From Peribacillus sp. ACCC06369 (GTDB lineage Bacteria > Bacillota > Bacilli > Bacillales > DSM-1321), in NCBI RefSeq assembly GCF_030348945.1, contig NZ_JAUCEN010000002.1, positions 2,170,001 through 2,234,000 of the forward strand: a stretch of DNA of 64,000 nucleotides, in the 5' to 3' direction. The position numbers and the translations under genes are program-made. A model generated the notes under the pieces. That model searched no databases, had not been told where the DNA came from, and saw only the letters and a list, made by a program, of their open reading frames with translations. The stretch's first letter is position 1; each line of letters begins with the position of its first letter. This document shows, in pieces, positions 45,465 through 53,723 of the stretch.

Positions 45465-46850
45465 TTGAACGAACAAAAATTCACTATAGACGATGCCCCA
45501 TTTAATAAATTTCATTTTCGAATTGCAGGACTTACATTCGGTTCTAGCTTCTGTGATGGATATTCCCTTGGAATCATTGCAATGGCCCTGACAGTATTCG
45601 GGCCTCAAATGAATATGAATGCAATGTGGACAGGGCTGATCGGCAGTTCTGCTTTAATCGGTCTGTTTGCGGGATCTTTAATACTTGGAAGACTTTCTGA
45701 TCGTGTAGGAAGACAGAAAATTTTTCTTGTAAACTTTTTACTTATCACGGTTGCTACTCTTTTACAATTTTTTGTTAATAGTCCAGAAGAGCTTTTCTTT
45801 TTACGTTTGTTAATTGGTTTTGGACTTGGTGGAGATTACGCTGTCGGTACGACTTTACTCGCCGAGTTTTCACCCAAAAAGTATCGCTCCTCGCTTCTCG
45901 CGTCTATAAACGTAGTATGGACGCTTGGATATGTGGCATCGAACTTTGTTGGTCATTACCTGGGACAGGTTGGTTCAGACTCATGGCGTTGGATGCTTGT
46001 TAGTGCTGCTATTCCCGCTATTCTGGTTTTAATCTTAAGAATTGGAACCCCTGAATCACCAAGATGGCTTGTCAGCATGGGGCGTGTCGAAGAAGCTCGC
46101 CAGATTGTAAAAAAACACATTGGATCGAACGTTGAAATGGGAGAAACGACTACTGGCACTGAAAATCAAAAGGCTCTAGGATTTCGTGGACTTTTCAGTA
46201 AAAAGCTTCGTAAGCGGCTGGCTTTTGGTGGAATATTTAAATTAACTCTTGTAATTCCGTACTTTGCAATCTACACTTTCCTACCGTCCATATTAAGGAC
46301 AATGGGTTTTGAACAAAACTTTTTTGCCGATACAATGTTAAATCTATTCTTGCTGATTGGGGCAATTTTTGGTCTTTGGTTGCTTGCGAAATTTTCTCGT
46401 AGAGGATTTACCATCGGGGCTTTTACAATCCTTACTGTTTCATTGTTTTCACTCAGCTTCTTACACAATGGTTCTCAATTCTTAATGTTGACAGCCTTCT
46501 TGATCTTTACTTTTTTCATGTCAGCAGCATCGAACCTTACATTAGTATACCCAGCAGAGCTTTTTCCAACTGAGATTCGTGGATCTGGAATAGGTATGGT
46601 TACGGCAATTAGTCGAATTGGTTCTGCGATTGGAACATTTCTGCTGCCTGTTTCTTTAAGTTCATTTGGATTAAGTACCTCAATGGCAGGTATGGCAGTC
46701 ATTCTGCTAATCGGCTTGATCGTATCAATCGCCTGGGCACCTGAGACTAAATCGCTTTCACTTAATGATGCCAGTAATCCTTTACTTGAAGCGGAGCACT
46801 CTATAATGGAAACCGATATTCCCTTTACAGAAAATAAGAAAATAACATAA
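45465..46850 (+). CDS. MFS transporter, sugar porter/aromatic acid symporter type
   Basis: 461 residues from TTG with TGGAGGGG upstream. Twelve hydrophobic segments; motif A is GRLSDRVGRQKIF, and GFGLGGDYAVGTTLLAEF with PESPRWLVSMGR is typical of the sugar porter and aromatic acid:H+ symporter subfamilies. It lies 83 nt before the lyase gene and downstream of hutUI, so it probably imports the imidazole compound that the cluster degrades, or exports a product. It is not of the usual HutM or HutT amino acid permease types. Confidence 0.88.
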   Translation: MNEQKFTIDDAPFNKFHFRIAGLTFGSSFCDGYSLGIIAMALTVFGPQMNMNAMWTGLIGSSALIGLFAGSLILGRLSDRVGRQKIFLVNFLLITVATLLQFFVNSPEELFFLRLLIGFGLGGDYAVGTTLLAEFSPKKYRSSLLASINVVWTLGYVASNFVGHYLGQVGSDSWRWMLVSAAIPAILVLILRIGTPESPRWLVSMGRVEEARQIVKKHIGSNVEMGETTTGTENQKALGFRGLFSKKLRKRLAFGGIFKLTLVIPYFAIYTFLPSILRTMGFEQNFFADTMLNLFLLIGAIFGLWLLAKFSRRGFTIGAFTILTVSLFSLSFLHNGSQFLMLTAFLIFTFFMSAASNLTLVYPAELFPTEIRGSGIGMVTAISRIGSAIGTFLLPVSLSSFGLSTSMAGMAVILLIGLIVSIAWAPETKSLSLNDASNPLLEAEHSIMETDIPFTENKKIT

Positions 46851-46933
46851 GATTAATTTTCCAGCAAATAATTGAGAAGGACCAGAACTTTTTTCTCCTT
46901 CTTGATGAGTCATATGAGAGGAGATGTGTAAGG

Positions 46934-48493
46934 ATGACAACAGCCGATTGTTTACACCCTATGGATATTAAAGAGGTTGTACTGGGCGATGATGCCATCT
47001 CAATCCAAGAGGTAATTGCGGTTGCAAGATATGGTGCGAAAGTTACTTTCACCGAGGCATATTGTGATAGGGTGGATAAATCCCGTAGCCTAATAGATAA
47101 GTTTTTAGATGAAAATCGATTGATTTACGGCGTAACGACAGGGTTTGGCAGTAATATGACGGAGGTGATTTCTCCACAGGACGCAGAAACCCTTCAACGG
47201 AATATTGTTCGTTCACATGCTGTTTCTGTTGGGGAAACTCTTGAAAAAGAAGTAGTAAGAGCCATTCAATTGATGATACTCGTGAATTTAGGCCAAGGTT
47301 ATTCAGGAGTCCGTTTACAAGTTTTAAAACTAATCGCTTCACTGTTAAATCACGATATACTTCCCTATGTTCCAGGTGAGGGGTCAGTAGGGTATCTGTC
47401 TCCTGAAGCACACATGGCCTTATTGGTGATCGGGGAGGGACGGGCGTGGTACAACGATGAGCTTCTCCCGGGAAAGGATGCATTAGCACAATCTGGATTG
47501 AAGCCAGTTACGCTTGGGTGTAAAGAAGGACTGGCACTTACAAGCGGGACTACTTCCGTCACTGCGATGGCTGTCCTGGCTTTATACAATAGCATTCAAG
47601 CAGCGAAAACCGCTGACATTACGGGAGCTATGTCCTTAGAAGTGCTAAAAGGAACAATAAAAGCATTTGATCCTCGTCCCCACGCATTGAAAAAACATGA
47701 AGAACAGGCTATGACAGCCAGAAATGTTACAAGGATTCTTGAAGGTAGCCAAATCATTGATACTTACAAGGAACATAGATTACAAGATGCACTTAGTTTA
47801 CGATGCATTCCACAAGTCCATGGAGCCATAAAAAGAGTATTGAAAGACGCTGCTGTTTCGATTGGGAATGAAATGAACTCTGTAAGTGACAATCCTCTGA
47901 TTTTTCCGGAAGAGGAAGATGGAATTGCATTAATGGCTGGGAATTTTGATGGTTCATTTGTTGGGATTTACGCGGATACGATATCCATAGCGTTAGCAAA
48001 CTTAGCAAAAATAACAGAACGCAGAATAGATCGCCTTGTAAACCATCAACTTAGTGAATTACCTAATTTCTTAGTGGTTAATCCAGGTTTAAATAGTGGC
48101 TACATGATTCCACAATATACAGCTGCCGGGCTATTAAATGAAATCAGGGTGCTCTCGCATCCAGCCACAATAGATAATATCCCTACATGCGCAAATCAAG
48201 AAGACGTGATAAGTTTTGCCTATTTCGCTTCGAAGAAAGCCTATCGGATTTCGAAGAAACTTGAATATATTTTAGCCATTGAACTGATGACCGCAACGCA
48301 AGCGATGGATTTTCATCTACCCTTGAAACCGTCACCGGCTACGGAGGCGGTATATCATTTAGTTCGGAGCGAAGTGCCGATGGTTGAAGAAGATCGCTTT
48401 TTCCATCCTGACATTGAAGCGATTCATAGGCAAATTCATGAAGGTGAAATAGTGAAGCTCGTTGAAATGGCGATCGGGGAAATAGAGTTCTAA
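46934..48493 (+). CDS. Histidine ammonia-lyase homologue lacking the MIO triad
   Basis: 519 residues, aromatic ammonia-lyase fold throughout: LIYGVTTGFGSN (catalytic Tyr65), VRSHAVSVG, QGYSGVRL, SLRCIPQVHGAIKR, SVSDNPLIF, ANLAKITERRIDRLVN and HPATIDNIPTCANQED. At the cofactor site, where HutH reads GS(L/V)GASGDLAPL, this protein reads GSVGYLSPEAH (residues 150-160): Ala-Ser-Gly is cleanly missing, so no MIO can form. The Asn of the NGT motif is Ser204, Tyr of QDAYSLRC is Leu287, and His of QEDHVSM is Val425; Arg290 and Glu423 remain. It therefore cannot be assumed to deaminate histidine. Ergothionase is a known MIO-free relative that eliminates trimethylamine. With hutU and hutI nearby, a betaine substrate yielding urocanate is likely but inferred. 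The ATG follows GAGGAG. Confidence 0.9.
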   Translation: MTTADCLHPMDIKEVVLGDDAISIQEVIAVARYGAKVTFTEAYCDRVDKSRSLIDKFLDENRLIYGVTTGFGSNMTEVISPQDAETLQRNIVRSHAVSVGETLEKEVVRAIQLMILVNLGQGYSGVRLQVLKLIASLLNHDILPYVPGEGSVGYLSPEAHMALLVIGEGRAWYNDELLPGKDALAQSGLKPVTLGCKEGLALTSGTTSVTAMAVLALYNSIQAAKTADITGAMSLEVLKGTIKAFDPRPHALKKHEEQAMTARNVTRILEGSQIIDTYKEHRLQDALSLRCIPQVHGAIKRVLKDAAVSIGNEMNSVSDNPLIFPEEEDGIALMAGNFDGSFVGIYADTISIALANLAKITERRIDRLVNHQLSELPNFLVVNPGLNSGYMIPQYTAAGLLNEIRVLSHPATIDNIPTCANQEDVISFAYFASKKAYRISKKLEYILAIELMTATQAMDFHLPLKPSPATEAVYHLVRSEVPMVEEDRFFHPDIEAIHRQIHEGEIVKLVEMAIGEIEF

Positions 48494-48501
48494 AACCATG
48501 T

Positions 48502-48547
48502 GGAAGCTGTTTTACTTTATTTAATAAGGTAATGGCTTCCTTTTTTT
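48502..48547 (+). terminator. Terminator after the MIO-less lyase gene
   Basis: GGAAGC...GCTTCC enclosing an inner TTACTTT/AAGGTAA stem, followed by a T7 run. Confidence 0.7.
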
Positions 48548-48585
48548 AATATGAAGGCTCATATTTAAAGGAGGAGGGATGTAAG

Positions 48586-49713
48586 ATGCACTATGATGTA
48601 ATTGTAATTGGAGCTGGATCTATGGGTATGTCTTCAGGTTATTATCTATCAAAAAGTGGACAAAAAGTATTATTAATAGATTCCTTTGCTCCTCCCCATA
48701 ATAAGGGCAGCCATCACGGGGAAACAAGAATTATTAGACATGCTTATGGTGAAGGCAGGGAGTATATTTCTTTGGCACTTAAATCCCAAAAGCTATGGGG
48801 TGAATTGGAAAGAGATTCGGGGAAACAATTATTTCTTCCAACAGGGGTCCTGAATGCCGGAAGCGAAAATTCGGATTTCATTAAACAAGTGAAAGCGGGA
48901 TCAAAGGAATATGGTTTACCTATGAAAATCTTGGATTCACATGAAATTCATGATAGATGGCCTGGAATAACACTGCCAGAAGACTACATTGGGTGCTTTG
49001 AATCGACTTCGGGCGTGTTGAAAAGTGAAGAGTGCTTAAGAGCGTATCAACAACTTGCGAAATCCCATGGTGCCGAGATCATTGTAAACAGTGAGGTAAG
49101 GAAGATAGTTGCTCATGGCAATGGGGTCACGATTAAAACGGATGAACAGACATTCCACTCAGAATCTTTAGTGGTTGCAGTTGGGGCATGGGCCCCGAAA
49201 ATACTGGCGATGTTAGATTTAAATCTGCCGTTAGAACCTATTAGAAAAACATTTGCCTGGTTTCATGCAAATGAGAAATTATATAATCATAATGATTTTC
49301 CAGCTTTTACTTTTGATACTTCAGTGGGTACATACTATGGCTTTCCTAGTATAAATGGTTCTGGATTGAAAATAGGGAGACATGATGGAGGAAACCGTAT
49401 AAATCCTGATGGCTGTATTGAGGGTTTTGGTGAATTGGATGAAGATGAGGGAGATTTGATGAAGTTTTTACGGAAATATATGCCTACTGATCAAAAAATG
49501 AAATATGGGAAAACTTGCATCTACACCATGACCCCTGATGAGCATTTTATAGTGGATAAACATCCTTATTACCCACACATTGCTATAGCAGCAGGTTTTT
49601 CTGGTCACGGGTTTAAATTCAGCAGTGTCATGGGAGAAATTTTGAGTGACTTGATTATCTCCGGTACAAGCAAGGAAGATATTTCATTGTTTTCTATTAA
49701 TCGATTTAAATGA
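48586..49713 (+). CDS. Monomeric sarcosine oxidase/N-methyl amino acid oxidase
   Basis: 375 residues with GGAGGAGGG before the ATG. FAD-binding VIVIGAGSMGMSSGYYLSK opens the protein. NKGSHHGETRIIRHAYGEGR reproduces the Bacillus sarcosine oxidase active-site region with its Thr/Arg pair. SGLKIGRH carries the oxygen-activating Lys and substrate His. KTCIYTMTPDEHFIVD holds the Cys that binds FAD covalently, and AAGFSGHGFKFSS carries the other active-site Lys. It should oxidatively demethylate a secondary N-methyl amino acid, giving formaldehyde and peroxide. It follows the lyase after a terminator; it may process partly demethylated substrates of the same cluster, but that is inference. Confidence 0.9.
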   Translation: MHYDVIVIGAGSMGMSSGYYLSKSGQKVLLIDSFAPPHNKGSHHGETRIIRHAYGEGREYISLALKSQKLWGELERDSGKQLFLPTGVLNAGSENSDFIKQVKAGSKEYGLPMKILDSHEIHDRWPGITLPEDYIGCFESTSGVLKSEECLRAYQQLAKSHGAEIIVNSEVRKIVAHGNGVTIKTDEQTFHSESLVVAVGAWAPKILAMLDLNLPLEPIRKTFAWFHANEKLYNHNDFPAFTFDTSVGTYYGFPSINGSGLKIGRHDGGNRINPDGCIEGFGELDEDEGDLMKFLRKYMPTDQKMKYGKTCIYTMTPDEHFIVDKHPYYPHIAIAAGFSGHGFKFSSVMGEILSDLIISGTSKEDISLFSINRFK

Positions 49714-49770
49714 AATGAGTCCTTTCACCTTTAGATTGAACAACCTTTTATGCGCCACGCTTTAAACTTA

Positions 49771-49819
49771 AAAAAAGCCGTTGATTCCTTATAACAGGAA
49801 ACAACGGTTTTTTTTTTTA
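49771..49819 (+). terminator. Terminator of the flavin oxidase gene
   Basis: AAAAAAGCCGTTGATTCCT pairs with AGGAAACAACGGTTTTTTT, a long stem with a short loop and many T residues. Confidence 0.8.
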
Positions 49820-49920
49820 TTATCACTTAATATTCTACCATTTAGAGACTGAATTTGAATTAATGTTAGATTATCTAACGAGGTATTGTCGAAATATTTA
49901 AAACATGCTAGAATTATAAT

Positions 49921-49958
49921 ATTCCGAAATATGAAACTCTAATTCCGAAATTCGGTAT
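49921..49958. promoter_or_regulatory. Candidate IclR (KipR) operator of the 5-oxoprolinase operon
   Basis: ATTCCGAAATTCGGTAT at 49942-49958 contains the perfect palindrome CCGAA-A-TTCGG, and a second partial copy ATTCCGAAAT lies at 49921-49930. They sit 80-120 nt before pxpA, and the IclR gene closes the same operon. Confidence 0.6.
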
Positions 49959-50040
49959 TGTTAAATTGAGTGAATAAAGAGTGCTTACATATTTATCTGG
50001 GTTATTTACTGAAATTTCCGTCATTAAAGGAGAGGGTAGT

Positions 50041-50799
50041 ATGAAAACGGTTGATTTGAATTGTGATTTAGGAGAAAGTTTCGGCGCATACCGCATTGGT
50101 AATGATCAAGAGATTTTAGATTATGTAACATCAGTTAATGTAGCTTGTGGATTCCACGCCGGTGATCCTTCAGTCATGAGAAAAACGGTTCAGCTTGCTT
50201 TAGGGAAAGATGTCAAGATCGGGGCCCACCCAGGTTTCCAGGATTTAATAGGTTTTGGCAGACGCAATATGAATATTTCACCACAGGAAGCTTATGATAT
50301 TGTAGTCTATCAAATTGGTGCATTAAATGGCTTCCTGCAATCAGAAGGCGGAAGTATGCAGCATGTGAAACCGCATGGGGCTTTGTACAATATGGCCGCA
50401 AAAAACAAAGAGTTATCCTTGGCCATCGCTGAAGCGGTATATAAAGTGAATCCTGAGCTAATCTTATTTGGTTTGTCGGGCAGTGAATTAATCCGTGCCG
50501 GACAGGCTATCGGATTGCGAACGGGCAGTGAAGTATTTGCTGATCGTACCTATCAACAAGATGGTTCATTGACTTCCCGATTGGAGAAGGATGCCTTGAT
50601 CGAAAATGATGATGATGCCGTTGCACAAGTCATTCGCATGGTGAAGGAAGGGAAGGTTTTGTCTCAACAAGGTTCAGATATGGCTTTAAGAGCAGATACC
50701 ATTTGCATTCACGGGGATGGGGCACATGCTTTAACCTTTGCTCGGCATGTGAAAAAATCCTTGCAATTATCTGAAATAACAATCAAGTCCTTTTCTTGA
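50041..50799 (+). CDS. pxpA: 5-oxoprolinase subunit A (LamB/YcsF family)
   Basis: 252 residues from the ATG at 50041, with GGAGAGG upstream; an earlier in-frame TTG-type start adds an unrelated leader. Family signatures: [19 protein letters not shown] at the start, [46 protein letters not shown] and [14 protein letters not shown]. With PxpB and PxpC it opens 5-oxoproline to glutamate at the cost of ATP. It is first in the classical ycsF-ycsG-ycsI-kipI-kipA-kipR order. Confidence 0.95.
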   Translation: MKTVDLNCDLGESFGAYRIGNDQEILDYVTSVNVACGFHAGDPSVMRKTVQLALGKDVKIGAHPGFQDLIGFGRRNMNISPQEAYDIVVYQIGALNGFLQSEGGSMQHVKPHGALYNMAAKNKELSLAIAEAVYKVNPELILFGLSGSELIRAGQAIGLRTGSEVFADRTYQQDGSLTSRLEKDALIENDDDAVAQVIRMVKEGKVLSQQGSDMALRADTICIHGDGAHALTFARHVKKSLQLSEITIKSFS

Positions 50800-50830
50800 A
50801 AAAACCAATACATTCAGGAGGTAGATTCCA

Positions 50831-52060
50831 TTGGAGCCAATCAAAAATACTGCAGCACAGGAAAAGAATCCGACTAAGCCAAAAACAAACCGTACTTTAT
50901 TGTTAGGTGCAGCATTCCTAATGGCAACATCGGCAATAGGACCTGGTTTTTTAATGCAAACAACCGTTTATACCCAAAGTCTTGCAGCAAGTTTCGGATT
51001 CGTTATTCTTATTTCGGTCATTCTTGATATATTTGCCCAAACAAATGTATGGCGAATTATTGCTGTGTCCGAAAAACGGGGTCAAGAAATTGCAAACATG
51101 GTCCTTCCAGGGCTGGGTTATGTACTTGCCGCACTGATTGTTATGGGTGGGCTGGCATTTAATATTGGAAATATCGCAGGAGCTGGATTAGGTCTGAATG
51201 CGATGACGGGAATCTCCCCAACGGCCGGGGCGGCAATAAGCGCAGTCATCGCCGTATTGATTTTTGTAGTGAAAGAAGCGGGAAAAGCCATGGACCGCTT
51301 TACGCAAATTGCCGGGTTTTTCATGATTTGTTTGATGATTTACGTTGCTTGGACAACCTCTCCTCCAGTCGGGGAAGCGGTAGTGAGGACTTTTGCACCT
51401 GATAAAATCGATATTATCGCAATCGTTACATTAGTGGGAGGGTCTGTAGGCGGTTACATAACATTCGCAGGGGGACACCGTCTCTTGGATGCAGGCGTGA
51501 AAGGTGTTGGTGCATTACCCGAAGTAACCAAGAGTTCGGTAGTGGGCATATTGATCACCACGGTAATGCGTGTAGCGTTATTTCTAGCAGTGCTGGGTGT
51601 TGTATCGAAAGGTTTATCAATTGATCCCGATAATCCTGCAGCATCCGTTTTTCAACTTGCAGCTGGGAATGTAGGATATAAAATCTTCGGGATCGTTATG
51701 TGGGCTGCCGCAATCACATCAGTGGTTGGAGCCGCATATACTTCCGTTTCGTTTATCAGAACATTCAGCGAAAAGATAAATAATAATGCTAACTGGATAA
51801 TCGTTGGATTTATTGTCGTATCGACCATTTGTTTTCTATTGATTGGTCAACCGGTTAAAGTACTGCTTGTAGTTGGAGCCATTAATGGATTAATTTTACC
51901 AATTGCCCTTGGTACATTGCTAATTGCCGCATATAAGAAAAACATCGTGGGTGAATATAAGCATCCTTTATGGTTAACGATTTCCGGTGTATTCGTGGTA
52001 GTCATCATGTCGTTAATGGGCGTGTATACATTAGTGAAACAACTGCCCGCACTTTTTTAA
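50831..52060 (+). CDS. ycsG: NRAMP-like transporter YcsG
   Basis: 409 residues from TTG with AGGAGG upstream. A hydrophilic N-terminus precedes about eleven hydrophobic segments; ATSAIGPGFLMQTTVYTQSL is the NRAMP-type first helix, but the metal-ligand motif DPGN is not present. In B. subtilis ycsG occupies the same place. Its constant link with 5-oxoprolinase genes suggests it imports 5-oxoproline or a related compound and not metal; that is inference. Confidence 0.88.
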   Translation: MEPIKNTAAQEKNPTKPKTNRTLLLGAAFLMATSAIGPGFLMQTTVYTQSLAASFGFVILISVILDIFAQTNVWRIIAVSEKRGQEIANMVLPGLGYVLAALIVMGGLAFNIGNIAGAGLGLNAMTGISPTAGAAISAVIAVLIFVVKEAGKAMDRFTQIAGFFMICLMIYVAWTTSPPVGEAVVRTFAPDKIDIIAIVTLVGGSVGGYITFAGGHRLLDAGVKGVGALPEVTKSSVVGILITTVMRVALFLAVLGVVSKGLSIDPDNPAASVFQLAAGNVGYKIFGIVMWAAAITSVVGAAYTSVSFIRTFSEKINNNANWIIVGFIVVSTICFLLIGQPVKVLLVVGAINGLILPIALGTLLIAAYKKNIVGEYKHPLWLTISGVFVVVIMSLMGVYTLVKQLPALF

Positions 52061-52150
52061 TGATTAATGAGTGAAAATCCAATAAATACAGATGGAAGTG
52101 GCGTGCCAGTTTGTCACTGACTGCCAGTTCTTAATAGGAGATGAAAAATA

Positions 52151-52942
52151 ATGATCGATCTTTCTCAGGCTACCCCGGCTGAGTTGCGTTCAATGATTCG
52201 AAACACCGAATTGGTAAAACCGACTGCTGGAATGGCTAACGGTTATGCACAAGCGAACTTAGCCATCTTAAAAAAAGAGCATGCTTTTGATTTTTTATTA
52301 TTCTGTCAGCGCAACCCTAAATCCTGTCCATTGCTTGACGTAACGGAAATTGGTTCACCCATTCCCGCATTTGCAGCAAAGTCTGGGGATATACGCACAG
52401 ATATTCCTAAATATAGGGTATATAAATATGGAGAATTAGTGGAAGAAGTAACGGATATTTCAAACTATTGGGAAGACGATATGGTTGGATTTTTAATCGG
52501 GTGCAGCTTTACCTTCGAACACGCCCTTTTAAATAATGATATATCGATTCGTCATATTGAAGAGGGATGCAATGTACCTATGTATAAAACCAATATTCCG
52601 TGTATTGAAGCAGGGATTTTCCATGGGAAAATGGTAGCTAGCATGAGGCCGATTCCACAAAAGGATGTGGTGAGGGCAGCTCAAGTGACATCGCGGTTTC
52701 CTGCAGTTCATGGGGCTCCGATTCATATTGGTGACCCTGAAGCAATCGGTATTTCCAGCATTCAGCATCCGGATTTTGGTGATCCAGTAACGATTCGTGA
52801 TGGGGAAGTCCCGGTCTTTTGGGCATGTGGCGTAACGCCTCAATCCATTGCTATGGAGACCAAACCGGAGATCATGATCACGCATGCACCTGGACATATG
52901 TTCATAACTGACATTCGTGATGAAAAATTAGGAGTTTTATAA
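52151..52942 (+). CDS. ycsI: Putative hydro-lyase YcsI (DUF1445)
   Basis: 263 residues. Typical family features are the start ATPAELRSMIRN, then GYAQANLAILKKEHAFDFLL, RNPKSCPLLDVTE, FLIGCSFTFEHALL and the C-terminal PVFWACGVTPQSIAMETKPE ending THAPGHMFITD. The family is related to D-glutamate cyclase, which makes 5-oxo-D-proline; that fits its place in a 5-oxoproline operon. AGGAG precedes the ATG. Confidence 0.9.
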   Translation: MIDLSQATPAELRSMIRNTELVKPTAGMANGYAQANLAILKKEHAFDFLLFCQRNPKSCPLLDVTEIGSPIPAFAAKSGDIRTDIPKYRVYKYGELVEEVTDISNYWEDDMVGFLIGCSFTFEHALLNNDISIRHIEEGCNVPMYKTNIPCIEAGIFHGKMVASMRPIPQKDVVRAAQVTSRFPAVHGAPIHIGDPEAIGISSIQHPDFGDPVTIRDGEVPVFWACGVTPQSIAMETKPEIMITHAPGHMFITDIRDEKLGVL

Positions 52943-52955
52943 CTGACGGAAAGAG

Positions 52956-53723
52956 ATGAGTCCTATGCCGGAAAAGCTTTTGAATAAATCTGCTTGTACA
53001 CTTTCTCCATTGGGCGATTCCGCAATCGTGATTACATTCGGGAATGGAATGGAATACAGCATTCACAAAAACATTAAATTGTTTATGGATTCGCTGGCAG
53101 AAGAACCCTTTCCAGGATTTATAGAATGTGTGCCGGCTTTTACCAATTTGACGGTTTTTTATGATCCGCTAGTTATCTATAAGGATCGGAAACAAAACAG
53201 TGAAACTGAAAACATTTCCCCCTATGAAGTGGTCCGTTCCATCTTGGAATTGAAATTACAGGAAATAAAAGAAGATAAAAAACTCTCACATCGAACGGTT
53301 TCCATTCCTGTGTGTTATGGGAAAGAATACGGTCCGGATTTGGAATATGTAGCCCGTTATAATAAATTGACTACTGATGAAGTCGTTCATATTCATTCAA
53401 CCGGAGAGTATTTGGCCTATATGATTGGATTTGCGCCTGGTTTCCCGTTTCTTGGCGGACTATCAAAAGACATCGCGACGCCTAGGCGTTCTTCTCCCCG
53501 GATGACAATTCCGGCTGGGGCAGTAGGAATCGCTGGTATGCAAACGGGTGTATATCCAATATCAACACCCGGTGGATGGCAATTAATCGGACAAACGCCA
53601 ACCAAACTATTCTTACCAAATGTAAATCCACCCAGTCTATTACAAGCAGGGGACATTGTTAAATTCCATCCGATTTCTGTTCAAGAATATAAAGATATGA
53701 TTCGTAAGGAGGGGGAACATTGA
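52956..53723 (+). CDS. pxpB: 5-oxoprolinase subunit B (KipI)
   Basis: 255 residues, carboxyltransferase subdomain C/D fold. Key blocks: LSPLGDSAIVITFGN at the start, IPVCYGKEYGPDLEYVARYN, IGFAPGFPFLGGL, and TPRRSSPRMTIPAGAVGIAG leading to TPGGWQLIGQTP. With PxpA and PxpC it forms bacterial 5-oxoprolinase. The B. subtilis orthologue was first named KipI for inhibition of sporulation kinase KinA, so a link to sporulation is possible. Its stop overlaps the next start. Confidence 0.93.
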   Translation: MSPMPEKLLNKSACTLSPLGDSAIVITFGNGMEYSIHKNIKLFMDSLAEEPFPGFIECVPAFTNLTVFYDPLVIYKDRKQNSETENISPYEVVRSILELKLQEIKEDKKLSHRTVSIPVCYGKEYGPDLEYVARYNKLTTDEVVHIHSTGEYLAYMIGFAPGFPFLGGLSKDIATPRRSSPRMTIPAGAVGIAGMQTGVYPISTPGGWQLIGQTPTKLFLPNVNPPSLLQAGDIVKFHPISVQEYKDMIRKEGEH

